Below, one piece after another: positions 52,624-60,305 of a DNA stretch of 64,000 nt. The first letter of the stretch is position 1. Each line of letters starts with the position of its first letter. The DNA lies in NCBI RefSeq assembly GCF_014650715.1, contig NZ_BMVM01000008.1, positions 1 to 64,000 of the forward strand, in the 5' to 3' direction. The notes below the pieces were generated by a model. The model was given only the letters and a program-made list of their open reading frames with translations. It did no database searches and was not told the DNA's origin. This DNA is from Streptomyces bluensis (GTDB lineage: Bacteria; Actinomycetota; Actinomycetes; Streptomycetales; Streptomycetaceae). A program made the position numbers and the translations under genes.

Positions 52624-53345
52624 GGGCGGCCCGGCGGGCGGCGCCGAGGGCCGCACTCGCCGTACTCACCGTACTGGGCCCCTTGCTGTTCTTGCTGTTC
52701 GCGGCACCGGAGCGGGCGTCGGCAGCCTCGTACCAGGTGACGATGAAGGGGTATGCCTTCTCTCCGCGCACCCTGACGGTCGATGTCGGCTCCACCGTGA
52801 CCTGGACCAACCAGGACACGGCACCGCACGACGTGAAGACCACGTCGGGCCCGGCCTCGTTCCACTCCCCCATGCTGAACAAGGGCCAGAGTTGGAGCTT
52901 CACCTTCACCAAGGCCGGGTCATACGGCTACTACTGCACGGTTCACCCCGCCATGACGGCCGGGATCGTGGTCCGTGGGGCGGCGCCCGCGACCTCGGCG
53001 GCGCCCCCGAGCCCCGCGGCGCCCACCACCAACGACCACTCGGGCGGGCACCCGGCGACGGTACCGGGGCGGCCCGCGACGCCGACGACGGCACCGAGCA
53101 CCAGGGCACCGGCGACACGTACGACCCGCTCGCCTTCGGCGTCCCCCAGCGTGTCCACGGCCTCCCCCGCAGCCGTGGGCTCCCCACCCGCGCCCACGGC
53201 GCCGCAGGCCCAGCAGACGGTGCCGGCGGCCCGTCCCCTGGATCCCCTGCTCGTGCTGGCCGGACTGGTCGCGGGCGTCGCCGTGCTGTGCCTGCTGCTG
53301 GTGGGCTCGCGGGCGGCGGCAACCAGGGAGGGGGGCGGGGACTAG
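52620..53345 (+). CDS. Membrane-anchored cupredoxin
   Basis: The 241-residue protein has a signal peptide (about 1-35) and a type-1 copper cupredoxin domain (about 38-120; TNQDTAPHDVKT and YGYYCTVHPAMTAG supply His, Cys, His and Met). A Ser/Pro/Thr-rich stretch leads to a C-terminal membrane helix (LLVLAGLVAGVAVLCLLLVG). It should sit on the outside of the membrane beside the CopCD protein. GTG 52620 overlaps the previous stop. Confidence 0.88.
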   Translation: MRAARRAAPRAALAVLTVLGPLLFLLFAAPERASAASYQVTMKGYAFSPRTLTVDVGSTVTWTNQDTAPHDVKTTSGPASFHSPMLNKGQSWSFTFTKAGSYGYYCTVHPAMTAGIVVRGAAPATSAAPPSPAAPTTNDHSGGHPATVPGRPATPTTAPSTRAPATRTTRSPSASPSVSTASPAAVGSPPAPTAPQAQQTVPAARPLDPLLVLAGLVAGVAVLCLLLVGSRAAATREGGGD

Positions 53346-53355
53346 ACAGAGCCGA

Positions 53356-53859
53356 CTAGTTCTTCGCCCGGTACCTGCGCATCTTCGCGCGTGCCCCGCA
53401 CACCGACATCGAGCACCAGCGACCGCGGCCCGCCGGGCTGCGGTCGTAGTACGCCCAGTGGCACTCGGGCAGTTCGCACGCCTTGAGGCGGAGCCAGGTG
53501 CCGGCGGTGAGCGCCTGGGCCACGGCCGCCGCGACGCGGGAGAGCAGCGGGCCCTCGTCGGCCGGGGCGAGGACCGCCGAGCCGTCCCGGGCGTCGACCG
53601 CGACGTACAGCGGCGCCCGCGCCAGCAGCTCACCCAGGGGTGTCACCGCGCGGTGCGGCGGGTGGCCCGCGTGCGCCAGGCAGACGGCGCGCAGCGACTC
53701 GCGGAGTTCCCGTACGTCCGCGAGGTCCCGTTCCGCGACACCGAAGCGGTCCTGGCCCTCGGCGGTGTCCAGGGTGTCGGCGCCCGACCCCAGGTCGAGG
53801 GTGTTCACCAGGGCCTCCAGCAGGGCGAGGCCATCGGGTGCAGGCGGTCTCTCACTCAT
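53356..53859 (-). CDS. CGNR zinc-finger regulator (ABATE domain)
   Basis: The 167-residue protein has an N-terminal ABATE-type domain (EALVNTLDLGSGADTLDT) and a C-terminal zinc-finger region CELPECHWAYYDRSPAGRGRWCSMSVCGARAKMRRYR. Four Cys bind Zn. The family motif CGNR reads CGAR here. Such proteins are transcription regulators. It is divergent from a VOC gene across a region with GTTACC repeats, which it may bind. Confidence 0.88.
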   Translation of the reverse strand: MSERPPAPDGLALLEALVNTLDLGSGADTLDTAEGQDRFGVAERDLADVRELRESLRAVCLAHAGHPPHRAVTPLGELLARAPLYVAVDARDGSAVLAPADEGPLLSRVAAAVAQALTAGTWLRLKACELPECHWAYYDRSPAGRGRWCSMSVCGARAKMRRYRAKN

Positions 53860-53917
53860 GCCGGTGACGGTACCTCCGATGGCGGCGTTCTCGACGACGG
53901 CGTTTTCCCCTTGCGGC

Positions 53918-53984
53918 GTTACCCCAAGTGCGGCAGCATGCAGTAACCGCAGCCGTTACCGGTTATACCCGTTTAGGGGTAACC
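53918..53984. promoter_or_regulatory. Four GTTACC/GGTAAC elements between the CGNR and VOC genes
   Basis: GTTACC (53918), GTAACC (53943), GTTACC (53955) and GGGGTAACC (53976-53984) lie in a 67-bp stretch, two on each strand. This is typical of an operator for a divergent regulator and its target. Confidence 0.55.
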
Positions 53985-54014
53985 GCACGCATACCGCGAA
54001 ACGAGGAGGAAGTC

Positions 54015-54374
54015 ATGGCTCTCGCCAAGCTGGGCGTCGTCGTCCTGGACTGCCCCGACCCGCACGCACTCGCCGTCTTCTACGCCGGGGTGCTCGGCGG
54101 CACCGTCGAGGGCGACGGCCGCTGGGTGGACCTGAAGGTACCCGGCGGCCAGTCGCTGGCGTTCCAGGCCACACCCGGGTACGTACCGCCGGCCTGGCCC
54201 GCGCCCGACGCCTCGCAGCAGTTCCACCTGGACCTGACCGTGGACGACATGGACGCGGCCGAGCGGGAGGTGCTCGCGCTGGGGGCGAAGCCGCTGGACA
54301 CGGAGGACCGGTCGCGGAGCTGGCGGGTTTACGCGGACCCTGCTGGGCACCCGTTCTGCCTCTGTGCCTGCTGA
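54015..54374 (+). CDS. VOC family protein 1
   Basis: The 119-residue VOC (glyoxalase/bleomycin-resistance) protein starts ALAKLGVVVLDCPDPHALAVFYAGVLGG and ends with a WRVYADPAGHPFCLC strand. VOC pairs make a metal site from His/Glu at both ends; the metal and substrate are not known. ATG 54015 has GAGGAGG ahead. Tandem with a second VOC gene (14-bp gap). Confidence 0.9.
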   Translation: MALAKLGVVVLDCPDPHALAVFYAGVLGGTVEGDGRWVDLKVPGGQSLAFQATPGYVPPAWPAPDASQQFHLDLTVDDMDAAEREVLALGAKPLDTEDRSRSWRVYADPAGHPFCLCAC

Positions 54375-54387
54375 TCCTGGAGGTCCC

Positions 54388-54780
54388 ATGCCCGCCGTCG
54401 CACGTTTCCACGCCGTCGTCGTGGACTGCCCCGACCCCCACGCGCTCGCCGCCTTCTACGCGCAGGTCGGCGGCGGTACGCCCCAGGCCAAGGACGACGG
54501 CTGGGTCGTCCTGAACGTCCCCGAGGGCCCGAGCCTCGCCTTCCAGCGCGTGCCCGCCCACACCCCGCCGGAGTGGCCGCGGGCCGACCGGAACTCGCAG
54601 CAGTTCCATCTCGACTTCGACGCCGGGCGCACCTGGGAGGAGGTCGACGCGGTACAGGAGAAGGTGCTGGCGCTGGGCGCCCGGCCGCTGGATCTGGAGG
54701 CTGACGCCGGAAAGGACTTCCGGGTGTACGCCGACCCGGCGGGGCATCCGTTCTGCCTCTGCCTCACCAGCACTCCCTGA
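54388..54780 (+). CDS. VOC family protein 2
   Basis: The 130-residue VOC protein closely resembles the gene upstream (FHAVVVDCPDPHALAAFYAQVGGG, WEEVDAVQEKVLALGARPLD, FRVYADPAGHPFCLCL). It surely arose by tandem duplication. ATG 54388 with GGAGG ahead. Its 3' flank carries a 14-bp repeat array. The two may form a heterodimer. Confidence 0.9.
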   Translation: MPAVARFHAVVVDCPDPHALAAFYAQVGGGTPQAKDDGWVVLNVPEGPSLAFQRVPAHTPPEWPRADRNSQQFHLDFDAGRTWEEVDAVQEKVLALGARPLDLEADAGKDFRVYADPAGHPFCLCLTSTP

Positions 54781-54792
54781 AGTCCGCCGTCG

Positions 54793-54834
54793 ACATCCCT
54801 GACCGGACATCCCTGACCGGACGTCCCTGACCGC
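54793..54834. repeat. Three 14-bp tandem repeats after VOC gene 2
   Basis: Units of ACATCCCTGACCGG start at 54793, 54807 and 54821 (the last altered). Each holds CCCTGA, the same hexamer as at the end of the gene, between two convergent genes. Confidence 0.85.
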
Positions 54835-54853
54835 TCGGGGCGCCCGCGCGATG

Positions 54854-56068
54854 TCAGCCCTCCAGCTTGCCTGATTCCCCTGATTTGCCCGGTTCGTCCA
54901 GTTCTTCCAGCGTGGCGTTCGAAGGAGCCGTACGTGACCGCAGGTCCCGCGCCACGTCCTCGGCGGCGCCCAGTACCCGCACCGCGTTCTGCCAGGTCAG
55001 CTTGGCGAGGTCGGTGGTCGACCAGCCGCGGTCGAGGAGTTCGGCGATCAGGTTCGGGTAGCCGGAGACGTCGCTGAGGCCGTCCGGGGTGAAGGCGGTG
55101 CCGTCGTAGTCGCCGCCGATACCGAGGTGGTCGATGCCGGCGACCTCACGCATGTGGTCCAGGTGGTCGGCGACCGTGGACACCGTGGCGACCGGGCGCG
55201 GGTGGGCCTCCTCGAAGGCACGGTGGACCCGCATCGCCTCGGCGGTGGTGTCGAGGTGGTGGAAGCCGTGCGCCCGCATGTTGTCGTCCGCGGCCGCCGT
55301 CCAGTCGACCGCCGCCTGGAGCACGAACTTCGGCACGAACGTCACCATCGCCACTCCCCCGTTCGCGGGCAGGCGCTCCAGCACGTCGTCCGGGATGTTG
55401 CGCGGGTGGTCGCACACCGCGCGGGAGGAGGAGTGGGAGAAGATCACGGGCGCGGTCGACGTGTCCAGCGCGTCCCGCATCGTCGTGGCCGCCACATGGG
55501 AGAGGTCCACCAGCATGCCGAGCCGGTTCATCTCCCGGACGACCTCACGGCCGAAGGCCGTCAGACCCCCGGCGCGCGGTTCGTCGGTCGCGGAGTCCGC
55601 CCAGTCGATGGTGTCGTTGTGGGTGAGCGTCATGTAGCGGACGCCCAGCGCGTACAGGCCGCGCAGTGTGGCGAGGGAGTTGTCGATGGAGTGGCCGCCC
55701 TCGGCGCCCATCAGCGACGCGATACGGCCCTCCGCGCGCCCCGCCTCCATGTCCGCGGCCGTGAGCGCGGCCCGCAGGTCCTGCGGATAGCGGGCGATCA
55801 ACTGCCGTACGCAGTCGATCTGTTCGAGCGTGGCGGTCACGGCGCCCGGCTGGTCCGAGCGCACGTACACCGACCAGAACTGCGCCCCGACCCCGCCCGC
55901 GCGCAGCCGCGCCAGGTCGGTGTGCAGATGGGCGCTCTGGTCGGTGGCGATGTCGCGGGCGGCGAGGTCGTAGCGGACCTGTTCGCGCAGCGCCCATGGC
56001 AGGTCGTTGTGGCCGTCGACGACCGGGAACTCGGCGAGGAGCTCCCGGGCCTCCCCCAGTGACGTCAT
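54854..56068 (-). CDS. Membrane dipeptidase (M19 family)
   Basis: The 404-residue Zn dipeptidase of the renal dipeptidase group has VVDGHNDLPWALREQ (HxD), EGGHSIDNSLATLRGLYALGVRYMTLTHNDT in parts, LVDLSHVAATT, VIFSHSSSRA and HLGIGGDYDGTAFTPDG. It hydrolyses dipeptides, perhaps D-amino-acid ones. The AGGTGAG site lies ahead of ATG 56068; GTG 56077 overlaps the purE stop and is an alternative. It is the last gene in the purK-purE run. Confidence 0.9.
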   Translation of the reverse strand: MTSLGEARELLAEFPVVDGHNDLPWALREQVRYDLAARDIATDQSAHLHTDLARLRAGGVGAQFWSVYVRSDQPGAVTATLEQIDCVRQLIARYPQDLRAALTAADMEAGRAEGRIASLMGAEGGHSIDNSLATLRGLYALGVRYMTLTHNDTIDWADSATDEPRAGGLTAFGREVVREMNRLGMLVDLSHVAATTMRDALDTSTAPVIFSHSSSRAVCDHPRNIPDDVLERLPANGGVAMVTFVPKFVLQAAVDWTAAADDNMRAHGFHHLDTTAEAMRVHRAFEEAHPRPVATVSTVADHLDHMREVAGIDHLGIGGDYDGTAFTPDGLSDVSGYPNLIAELLDRGWSTTDLAKLTWQNAVRVLGAAEDVARDLRSRTAPSNATLEELDEPGKSGESGKLEG

Positions 56069-56073
56069 GGCGC

Positions 56074-56613
56074 TCACCTGCCCGAGCCGCCCGATCCGAA
56101 TCCGAAGCCGCCCGCCATACCGTCCACCTTGGAGCGCAGGCGCTTGCCCTTCTCGGTGGCCTGGTCGTTCAGCTCCTGCTGGAACTCCCGCATACGGCCG
56201 AGGAGTTCGGTGTCGTGCGCGGCGAGGATACGGGCGGCCAGCAGACCGGCGTTGCGGGCGCCGGCGACGGACACGGTCGCTACGGGCACACCCGCGGGCA
56301 TCTGCACGATCGACAGCAGGCTGTCCATGCCGTCCAGGTACTTCAGCGGGACGGGCACGCCGATGACGGGCAGCGGGGTGACGGAGGCGAGCATGCCGGG
56401 CAGGTGCGCGGCTCCCCCGGCGCCCGCGATGACGACCTTCAGGCCCCGCTCGGCGGCCTGTTCGCCGTACGCGATCATCTCGCGGGGCATACGGTGCGCG
56501 GAGACGACGTCGACCTCGTACGCGATCTCGAACTCGTCGAGGGCCTGCGCGGCGGCCTCCATGACGGGCCAGTCGGAGTCCGACCCCATGACGATGCCTA
56601 CAACTGGGCTCAT
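56074..56613 (-). CDS. purE: 5-(carboxyamino)imidazole ribonucleotide mutase
   Basis: The 179-residue PurE rearranges N5-CAIR to CAIR in de novo purine synthesis. It has VVGIVMGSDSDWPVMEAAAQAL, VVSAHRMPREM, GAGGAAHLPGMLASVTPLPVIGVPV and NAGLLAARILA. The C-terminus is Gly-rich and extended. ATG 56613 overlaps the purK stop (ATGA), so the two are translationally coupled and act in sequence. Confidence 0.97.
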   Translation of the reverse strand: MSPVVGIVMGSDSDWPVMEAAAQALDEFEIAYEVDVVSAHRMPREMIAYGEQAAERGLKVVIAGAGGAAHLPGMLASVTPLPVIGVPVPLKYLDGMDSLLSIVQMPAGVPVATVSVAGARNAGLLAARILAAHDTELLGRMREFQQELNDQATEKGKRLRSKVDGMAGGFGFGSGGSGR

Positions 56614-57752
56614 TCGGTGATCGTCCCTCTCAGGTATCCGGCTGCGTGACGGGCGCGCTCCAGCACGTCGTCGAGGTCGTCGCCGTATGTGTTGACGTGG
56701 CCCACCTTGCGGCCGGGCTTCACGTCCTTGCCGTACATGTGGATCTTGAGCTGTGGGTCGCGGGCCATGCAGTGCAGGTACGCGGAGTACATGTCCGGGT
56801 AGTCGCCGCCGAGGACGTTCACCATGACCGTCCAGCGGGCACGCGGGCGCGGGTCGCCGAGCGGCAGGTCGAGCACGGCGCGCACATGGTTGGCGAACTG
56901 GGAGGTGATGGCGCCGTCCTGCGTCCAGTGGCCGGAGTTGTGCGGGCGCATGGCGAGTTCGTTGACGAGGATGCGGCCGTCGCGGGTCTCGAACAGCTCG
57001 ACGGCCAGGTGGCCGACCACGCCGAGTTCCTTGGCGATCCGCAGCGCCATCTCCTCGGCCCGCAGGGCGAGGGCTTCGTCCAGCTCGGGTGCCGGGGCGA
57101 TCACGGTGTCGCACACGCCGTCGACCTGCCGGGACTCCACCACGGGGTACGCGACGGCCTGGCCGTGCGGCGACCGTACGACGTTCGCGGCCAGTTCCCG
57201 TACGAAGTCGACCTTCTCCTCGGCGAGCACGGGGACACCGGCCCGGAAGGGGGCGGCGGCCTCCTCCTCGGACCGTACGATCCACACGCCCTTGCCGTCG
57301 TAGCCGCCGCGGACGGTTTTGAGGACGACCGGGAAGCCGTCCCCTTCCTCCTGCGCGAACGCCACCACGTCGGCGGGATCCGTCACGATCCGGTGCCTGG
57401 GGCACGGCACGCCGATGGCGTCCAGCTTCGCCCGCATGACGCCCTTGTCCTGGGCGTGCACGAGCGCCTCCGGGCCGGGGCGCACGGGGATGCCGTCCGC
57501 CTCCAGCGCGCGCAGGTGCTCGGTGGGCACGTGCTCGTGGTCGAAGGTGATCACGTCGCAGCCGCGTGCGAAGGCGCGCAGCGTGTCGAGGTCGCGATAG
57601 TCGCCCACGACGACATCGCCGACGACCTGCGCCGCGGAATCCTGCGGAGTGTCACTGAGGAGCTTGAACCTGATGCCCAACGGGATGCCCGCCTCGTGTG
57701 TCATACGAGCGAGCTGACCACCGCCGACCATGCCGACTACCGGGAACGTCAC
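56610..57752 (-). CDS. purK: 5-(carboxyamino)imidazole ribonucleotide synthase
   Basis: The 380-residue ATP-grasp enzyme carboxylates AIR to N5-CAIR using bicarbonate. It begins FPVVGMVGGGQLARMTHEAG, has PVVLKTVRGGYDGKGVW (ATP-binding) and AVELFETRDGRILVNELAMRPHNSGHWTQDG. I chose GTG 57752, where the family N-terminus starts; a TACCCT -10-like hexamer ends about six bases upstream, so the mRNA may be leaderless. Upstream is the divergent GtrA gene. Confidence 0.96.
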   Translation of the reverse strand: MTFPVVGMVGGGQLARMTHEAGIPLGIRFKLLSDTPQDSAAQVVGDVVVGDYRDLDTLRAFARGCDVITFDHEHVPTEHLRALEADGIPVRPGPEALVHAQDKGVMRAKLDAIGVPCPRHRIVTDPADVVAFAQEEGDGFPVVLKTVRGGYDGKGVWIVRSEEEAAAPFRAGVPVLAEEKVDFVRELAANVVRSPHGQAVAYPVVESRQVDGVCDTVIAPAPELDEALALRAEEMALRIAKELGVVGHLAVELFETRDGRILVNELAMRPHNSGHWTQDGAITSQFANHVRAVLDLPLGDPRPRARWTVMVNVLGGDYPDMYSAYLHCMARDPQLKIHMYGKDVKPGRKVGHVNTYGDDLDDVLERARHAAGYLRGTITE

Positions 57753-57990
57753 CCCACCAGGGTATCGGCCACCGCGTTGGGCCTTCCGGCGGCCGGTTCC
57801 CACACCTTGGCGACGCCTGTGAGGTCGTACACGGGCATCCCCAGGGACGCCTGGTTAGCATGGCGGAGTCGGCGCACCCTTCCGACGGACCGAGCGAAGA
57901 ACCGAGCGACCAACCGAGCGACGGACCAACCGACTATTCCGACCCACGATTCCGACCTACGAAAACCGATACGACGGGGGCCCGCACACG

Positions 57991-58560
57991 ATGGGCAGTA
58001 TCTCCTCGGGGCCGAAAGCCGGTCCCGCCCGCGGCGTCCTGCGCCGGCAGTTCGAGCATCTCGCGCGTGAGATCGCCAAGTTCGGCGCGGTCGGCGGCAC
58101 GGGGCTGCTGGTCAACCTCGGCGTGTTCAACCTGGTCCGGCAGGTCACCGACCTCCCGGTGGTGCGGGCCAGTGTCGTCTCCACGTTCGTCGCCATCGTG
58201 TTCAACTACGTCGGCTTCCGCTACTTCACGTACCGCGACCGCGACAAGAGCGGCCGGACGAAGGAGCTGACGCTCTTCCTGTTCTTCAGCGTGATCGGCC
58301 TCGTGATCGAGAACGGCGTCCTCTACACGGCGACCTACGGCTTCGGCTGGGACAGCCCCCTTCAGAGCAACGTCTTCAAGTTCCTCGGCATCGGCATCGC
58401 GACCCTCTTCCGCTTCTGGTCCTACCGCACCTGGGTCTTCCGCGCCCTTCCGGCGAAGGAGGCGGTGGCCAGCGCCGAGTCGTTCCTGGAGGGCGGCCCT
58501 CCGCACAGGCCGGCCCTGTCGGGCAGCACGGCGTACAGCCAGACGGACCGCCCCAAGTAG
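57991..58560 (+). CDS. GtrA family membrane protein
   Basis: The 189-residue protein has four membrane segments (about 29-50, 58-78, 93-113 and 125-145), the GtrA layout (FGAVGGTGLLVNLGVFNLV, NYVGFRYFTYRDRDKSGR). GtrA-like proteins flip polyprenyl-linked sugars. The ATG has no strong ribosome-binding site. The 3' flank carries a 10-bp repeat array. Confidence 0.9.
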   Translation: MGSISSGPKAGPARGVLRRQFEHLAREIAKFGAVGGTGLLVNLGVFNLVRQVTDLPVVRASVVSTFVAIVFNYVGFRYFTYRDRDKSGRTKELTLFLFFSVIGLVIENGVLYTATYGFGWDSPLQSNVFKFLGIGIATLFRFWSYRTWVFRALPAKEAVASAESFLEGGPPHRPALSGSTAYSQTDRPK

Positions 58561-58576
58561 GGGAGACTCCCGGCTT

Positions 58577-58667
58577 GGCGCCATCTGGCGCCATCCGGCG
58601 CCACTCGGTGCCACTCGACGCCACTCAGTTGCCGCCTGGTGCCATCTGGTGCCACACGGCTCCACCG
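58577..58667. repeat. Nine-unit 10-bp tandem repeat (GGYGCCAYYY)
   Basis: Units begin at 58577, 58587, 58597, 58607, 58617, 58627 (11 bp), 58638, 58648 and 58658. They vary around GGCGCCATCT and GGTGCCACTC. They lie between the GtrA stop and the RHH-type gene, and the GCCA core recurs in that gene's operator at 58738-58767. A near-helical period suggests protein binding. Confidence 0.9.
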
Positions 58668-58730
58668 CAGCTGGCAGCCGCCCTGACCGCCGCGCCTTGA
58701 GTCTGCGCCAATCCATGACACCGCCAACGC

Positions 58731-58767
58731 TTGCACATGGCGCCATAGTGGTGCCACTATAGCGCCA
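58731..58767 (+). promoter_or_regulatory. Promoter and 30-bp palindromic operator of the RHH-like gene
   Basis: Left half TGGCGCCATAGTGG (58738-58751), centre TG, right half CCACTATAGCGCCA (58754-58767): 13 of 14 positions are complementary. A -35 TTGCAC (58731-58736) and -10 CACTAT (58755-58760), 18 bp apart, place initiation at 58767, the A of the start codon. Three GCGCCAT/GTGCCAC elements inside it are 11 bp apart. The mRNA would be leaderless, and a bound protein would cover the -10. Confidence 0.7.
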
Positions 58768-59282
58768 TGGACCTCACTCCGTATGTCGACACCCTGCGCC
58801 GCGAACTCGCGGTAGCCGCCGAAGCCGGCGGGGAGGACGCCCGCGAGCTGGCCGAGCGGCTCACCGCTCCGCTGGAGTCGGCGACCCGGCTGACCATGCT
58901 CCATGTGCTCTCCGCCGCGATGGACGAGATCACCCGCGAGCTCGCCCCCGGCTCGGTCGACGTACGGCTGCGCGGACTGGACCCCGACTTCGTGGTGACG
59001 CTGCCGTCCCGCGACGACGACCGTTTCGACGCGGTGGCCGCGCCCGCCGAACCGCTCGCGCCCCCGGCCCCCGTGGACGGCGACGAGGGCACCACTGCCC
59101 GGGTCAATCTGCGGCTCCCGGCCCACCTCAAGGCACGCGCCGAGGAGGCCGCGGCCCGCGAGGGCCTGTCGGTCAACGCCTGGCTGGTGCGCGCCGTGTC
59201 GGCCGCGGTCGACGGCGGCACCCTGCCCCGTACGCCACAGAAGACCCGCTCCGGACAGAGCTTCACGGGCTGGGTCCGCTGA
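58767..59282 (+). CDS. Ribbon-helix-helix (HicB/CopG-like) DNA-binding protein
   Basis: The 171-residue protein has an N-terminal part (about 1-100) that looks like a helical and beta domain (TPYVDTLRRELAVAAEAGG, EITRELAPGSVDVRLRG) and then a Pro/Asp-rich linker. A C-terminal RHH element follows: TARVNLRLPAHLKARAEEAAAREGLSVNAWLVRAV in sections. The strand TTARVNLRLP binds DNA in such folds. It is annotated in relatives as HicB-type antitoxin, but no toxin gene is beside it; DUF4097 and an ABC exporter follow. ATG lies at the end of a palindromic operator. Confidence 0.85.
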   Translation: MDLTPYVDTLRRELAVAAEAGGEDARELAERLTAPLESATRLTMLHVLSAAMDEITRELAPGSVDVRLRGLDPDFVVTLPSRDDDRFDAVAAPAEPLAPPAPVDGDEGTTARVNLRLPAHLKARAEEAAAREGLSVNAWLVRAVSAAVDGGTLPRTPQKTRSGQSFTGWVR

Positions 59283-59367
59283 CCGCGCCCGACCCACACC
59301 ACCTGCACCACCCACACCGCGTCCCACCTGCGGGGACGTCTCGACGAGTCATGAGGACGGTACAGCC

Positions 59368-60210
59368 ATGCCTTCTTTCGACACCCCCGAACCGATCACC
59401 GTCACCGCCCACGTGGGCGCCGGCTCCCTCCGGTTCACCGCGAGCGACCGCAGCGAGACCACTGTCCAGGTACGGCCCGGCAACCCCAAGCGGGACAAGG
59501 ACGTGCGGGCCGCCGAGCAGACCGAGGTCACGTACGCGAACGGCGTGCTGACCATCAGGACGAAGGAGCGCCGCTTCATCGGCCCCTCCGGCATCGTCGA
59601 CGTGACGGTCGACCTGCCCGCGCACTCGGACATCGACGTCACCGGCTCCTGGGCCCACGTGGCCGCCGAGGGCCGGCTCGGCAAGGCGCAGGTCAAGACC
59701 TCGGGCGGCGACGTCCGCCTGGACACGACCGGACCGCTCCACCTGACCGTCTCCCACGGCTCGATCGTCGTCGACCGGGTCGAGGGCACGGCCGAGATCA
59801 CCACCAGCTCCGGCAGCCTGCGCGTCGGCACCGTGGGCGGTCCGGCAATCCTGAAGAACTCGAACGGCTCCACGACCGTCGGCGCCGTGATCGGCGAGCT
59901 GCGGGTGAGCGGCGCCAATGGCGGCATCGACATCCAGCGCGCCGAGGGCTCGGTCACCGCGACCACCGCCCACGGCGCCGTACGCGTGGGCGACGTGGTC
60001 CGCGGCACCGTCCAACTGGAGACCTCCACCGGCTCCATCGATGTCGGCATCCGCGAGGGCACAGCCGCCTGGCTCGACGTCAGCTCGGGCAAGGGGCAGG
60101 TCCGCAACGCGCTCAGCTCGTCCGAGAGCCCGGAGCCGACAGAGGAAACGGTCGAGGTCCATGCCAGGACCCGCTGGGGCAACATCGACATCCGCCGCGT
60201 CAAGGCCTGA
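59368..60210 (+). CDS. DUF4097 family beta-repeat protein
   Basis: The 280-residue, beta-strand-rich protein has many short repeats of the DUF4097 kind (GGDVRLDTTGPLHLTVSHGSIVVD in parts, SSGSLRVGTVGGPA, GSIDVGIREG). No signal peptide, so it is cytoplasmic or membrane-attached. In other bacteria DUF4097 proteins stand beside regulators and ABC genes. ATG 59368. It precedes an ABC exporter by 95 bp and probably belongs to one operon with it and the RHH-like gene. Confidence 0.85.
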   Translation: MPSFDTPEPITVTAHVGAGSLRFTASDRSETTVQVRPGNPKRDKDVRAAEQTEVTYANGVLTIRTKERRFIGPSGIVDVTVDLPAHSDIDVTGSWAHVAAEGRLGKAQVKTSGGDVRLDTTGPLHLTVSHGSIVVDRVEGTAEITTSSGSLRVGTVGGPAILKNSNGSTTVGAVIGELRVSGANGGIDIQRAEGSVTATTAHGAVRVGDVVRGTVQLETSTGSIDVGIREGTAAWLDVSSGKGQVRNALSSSESPEPTEETVEVHARTRWGNIDIRRVKA

Positions 60211-60305
60211 CCTCCCCGCGCCCGTCGCCCCCTCCTTCTCTCCCCCTCCCTCTCTCCCAACTCCAGCACATCCCCACCACTTCACTCCTCAAGCCGGAGG
60301 ACTCC
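60211..60305. other. Pyrimidine-rich gap ahead of the ABC exporter genes
   Basis: The 95 bp are mostly C and T on the plus strand (CCCCCTCCTTCTCTCCCCC and similar), then AAGCCGGAGGAC gives the ribosome-binding site of the ABC gene. Confidence 0.5.

Noticed and set aside
58767..59282. Complete toxin-antitoxin module
   Set aside because: The RHH-like protein has no toxin-sized gene beside it; the following genes are DUF4097 and ABC exporter.
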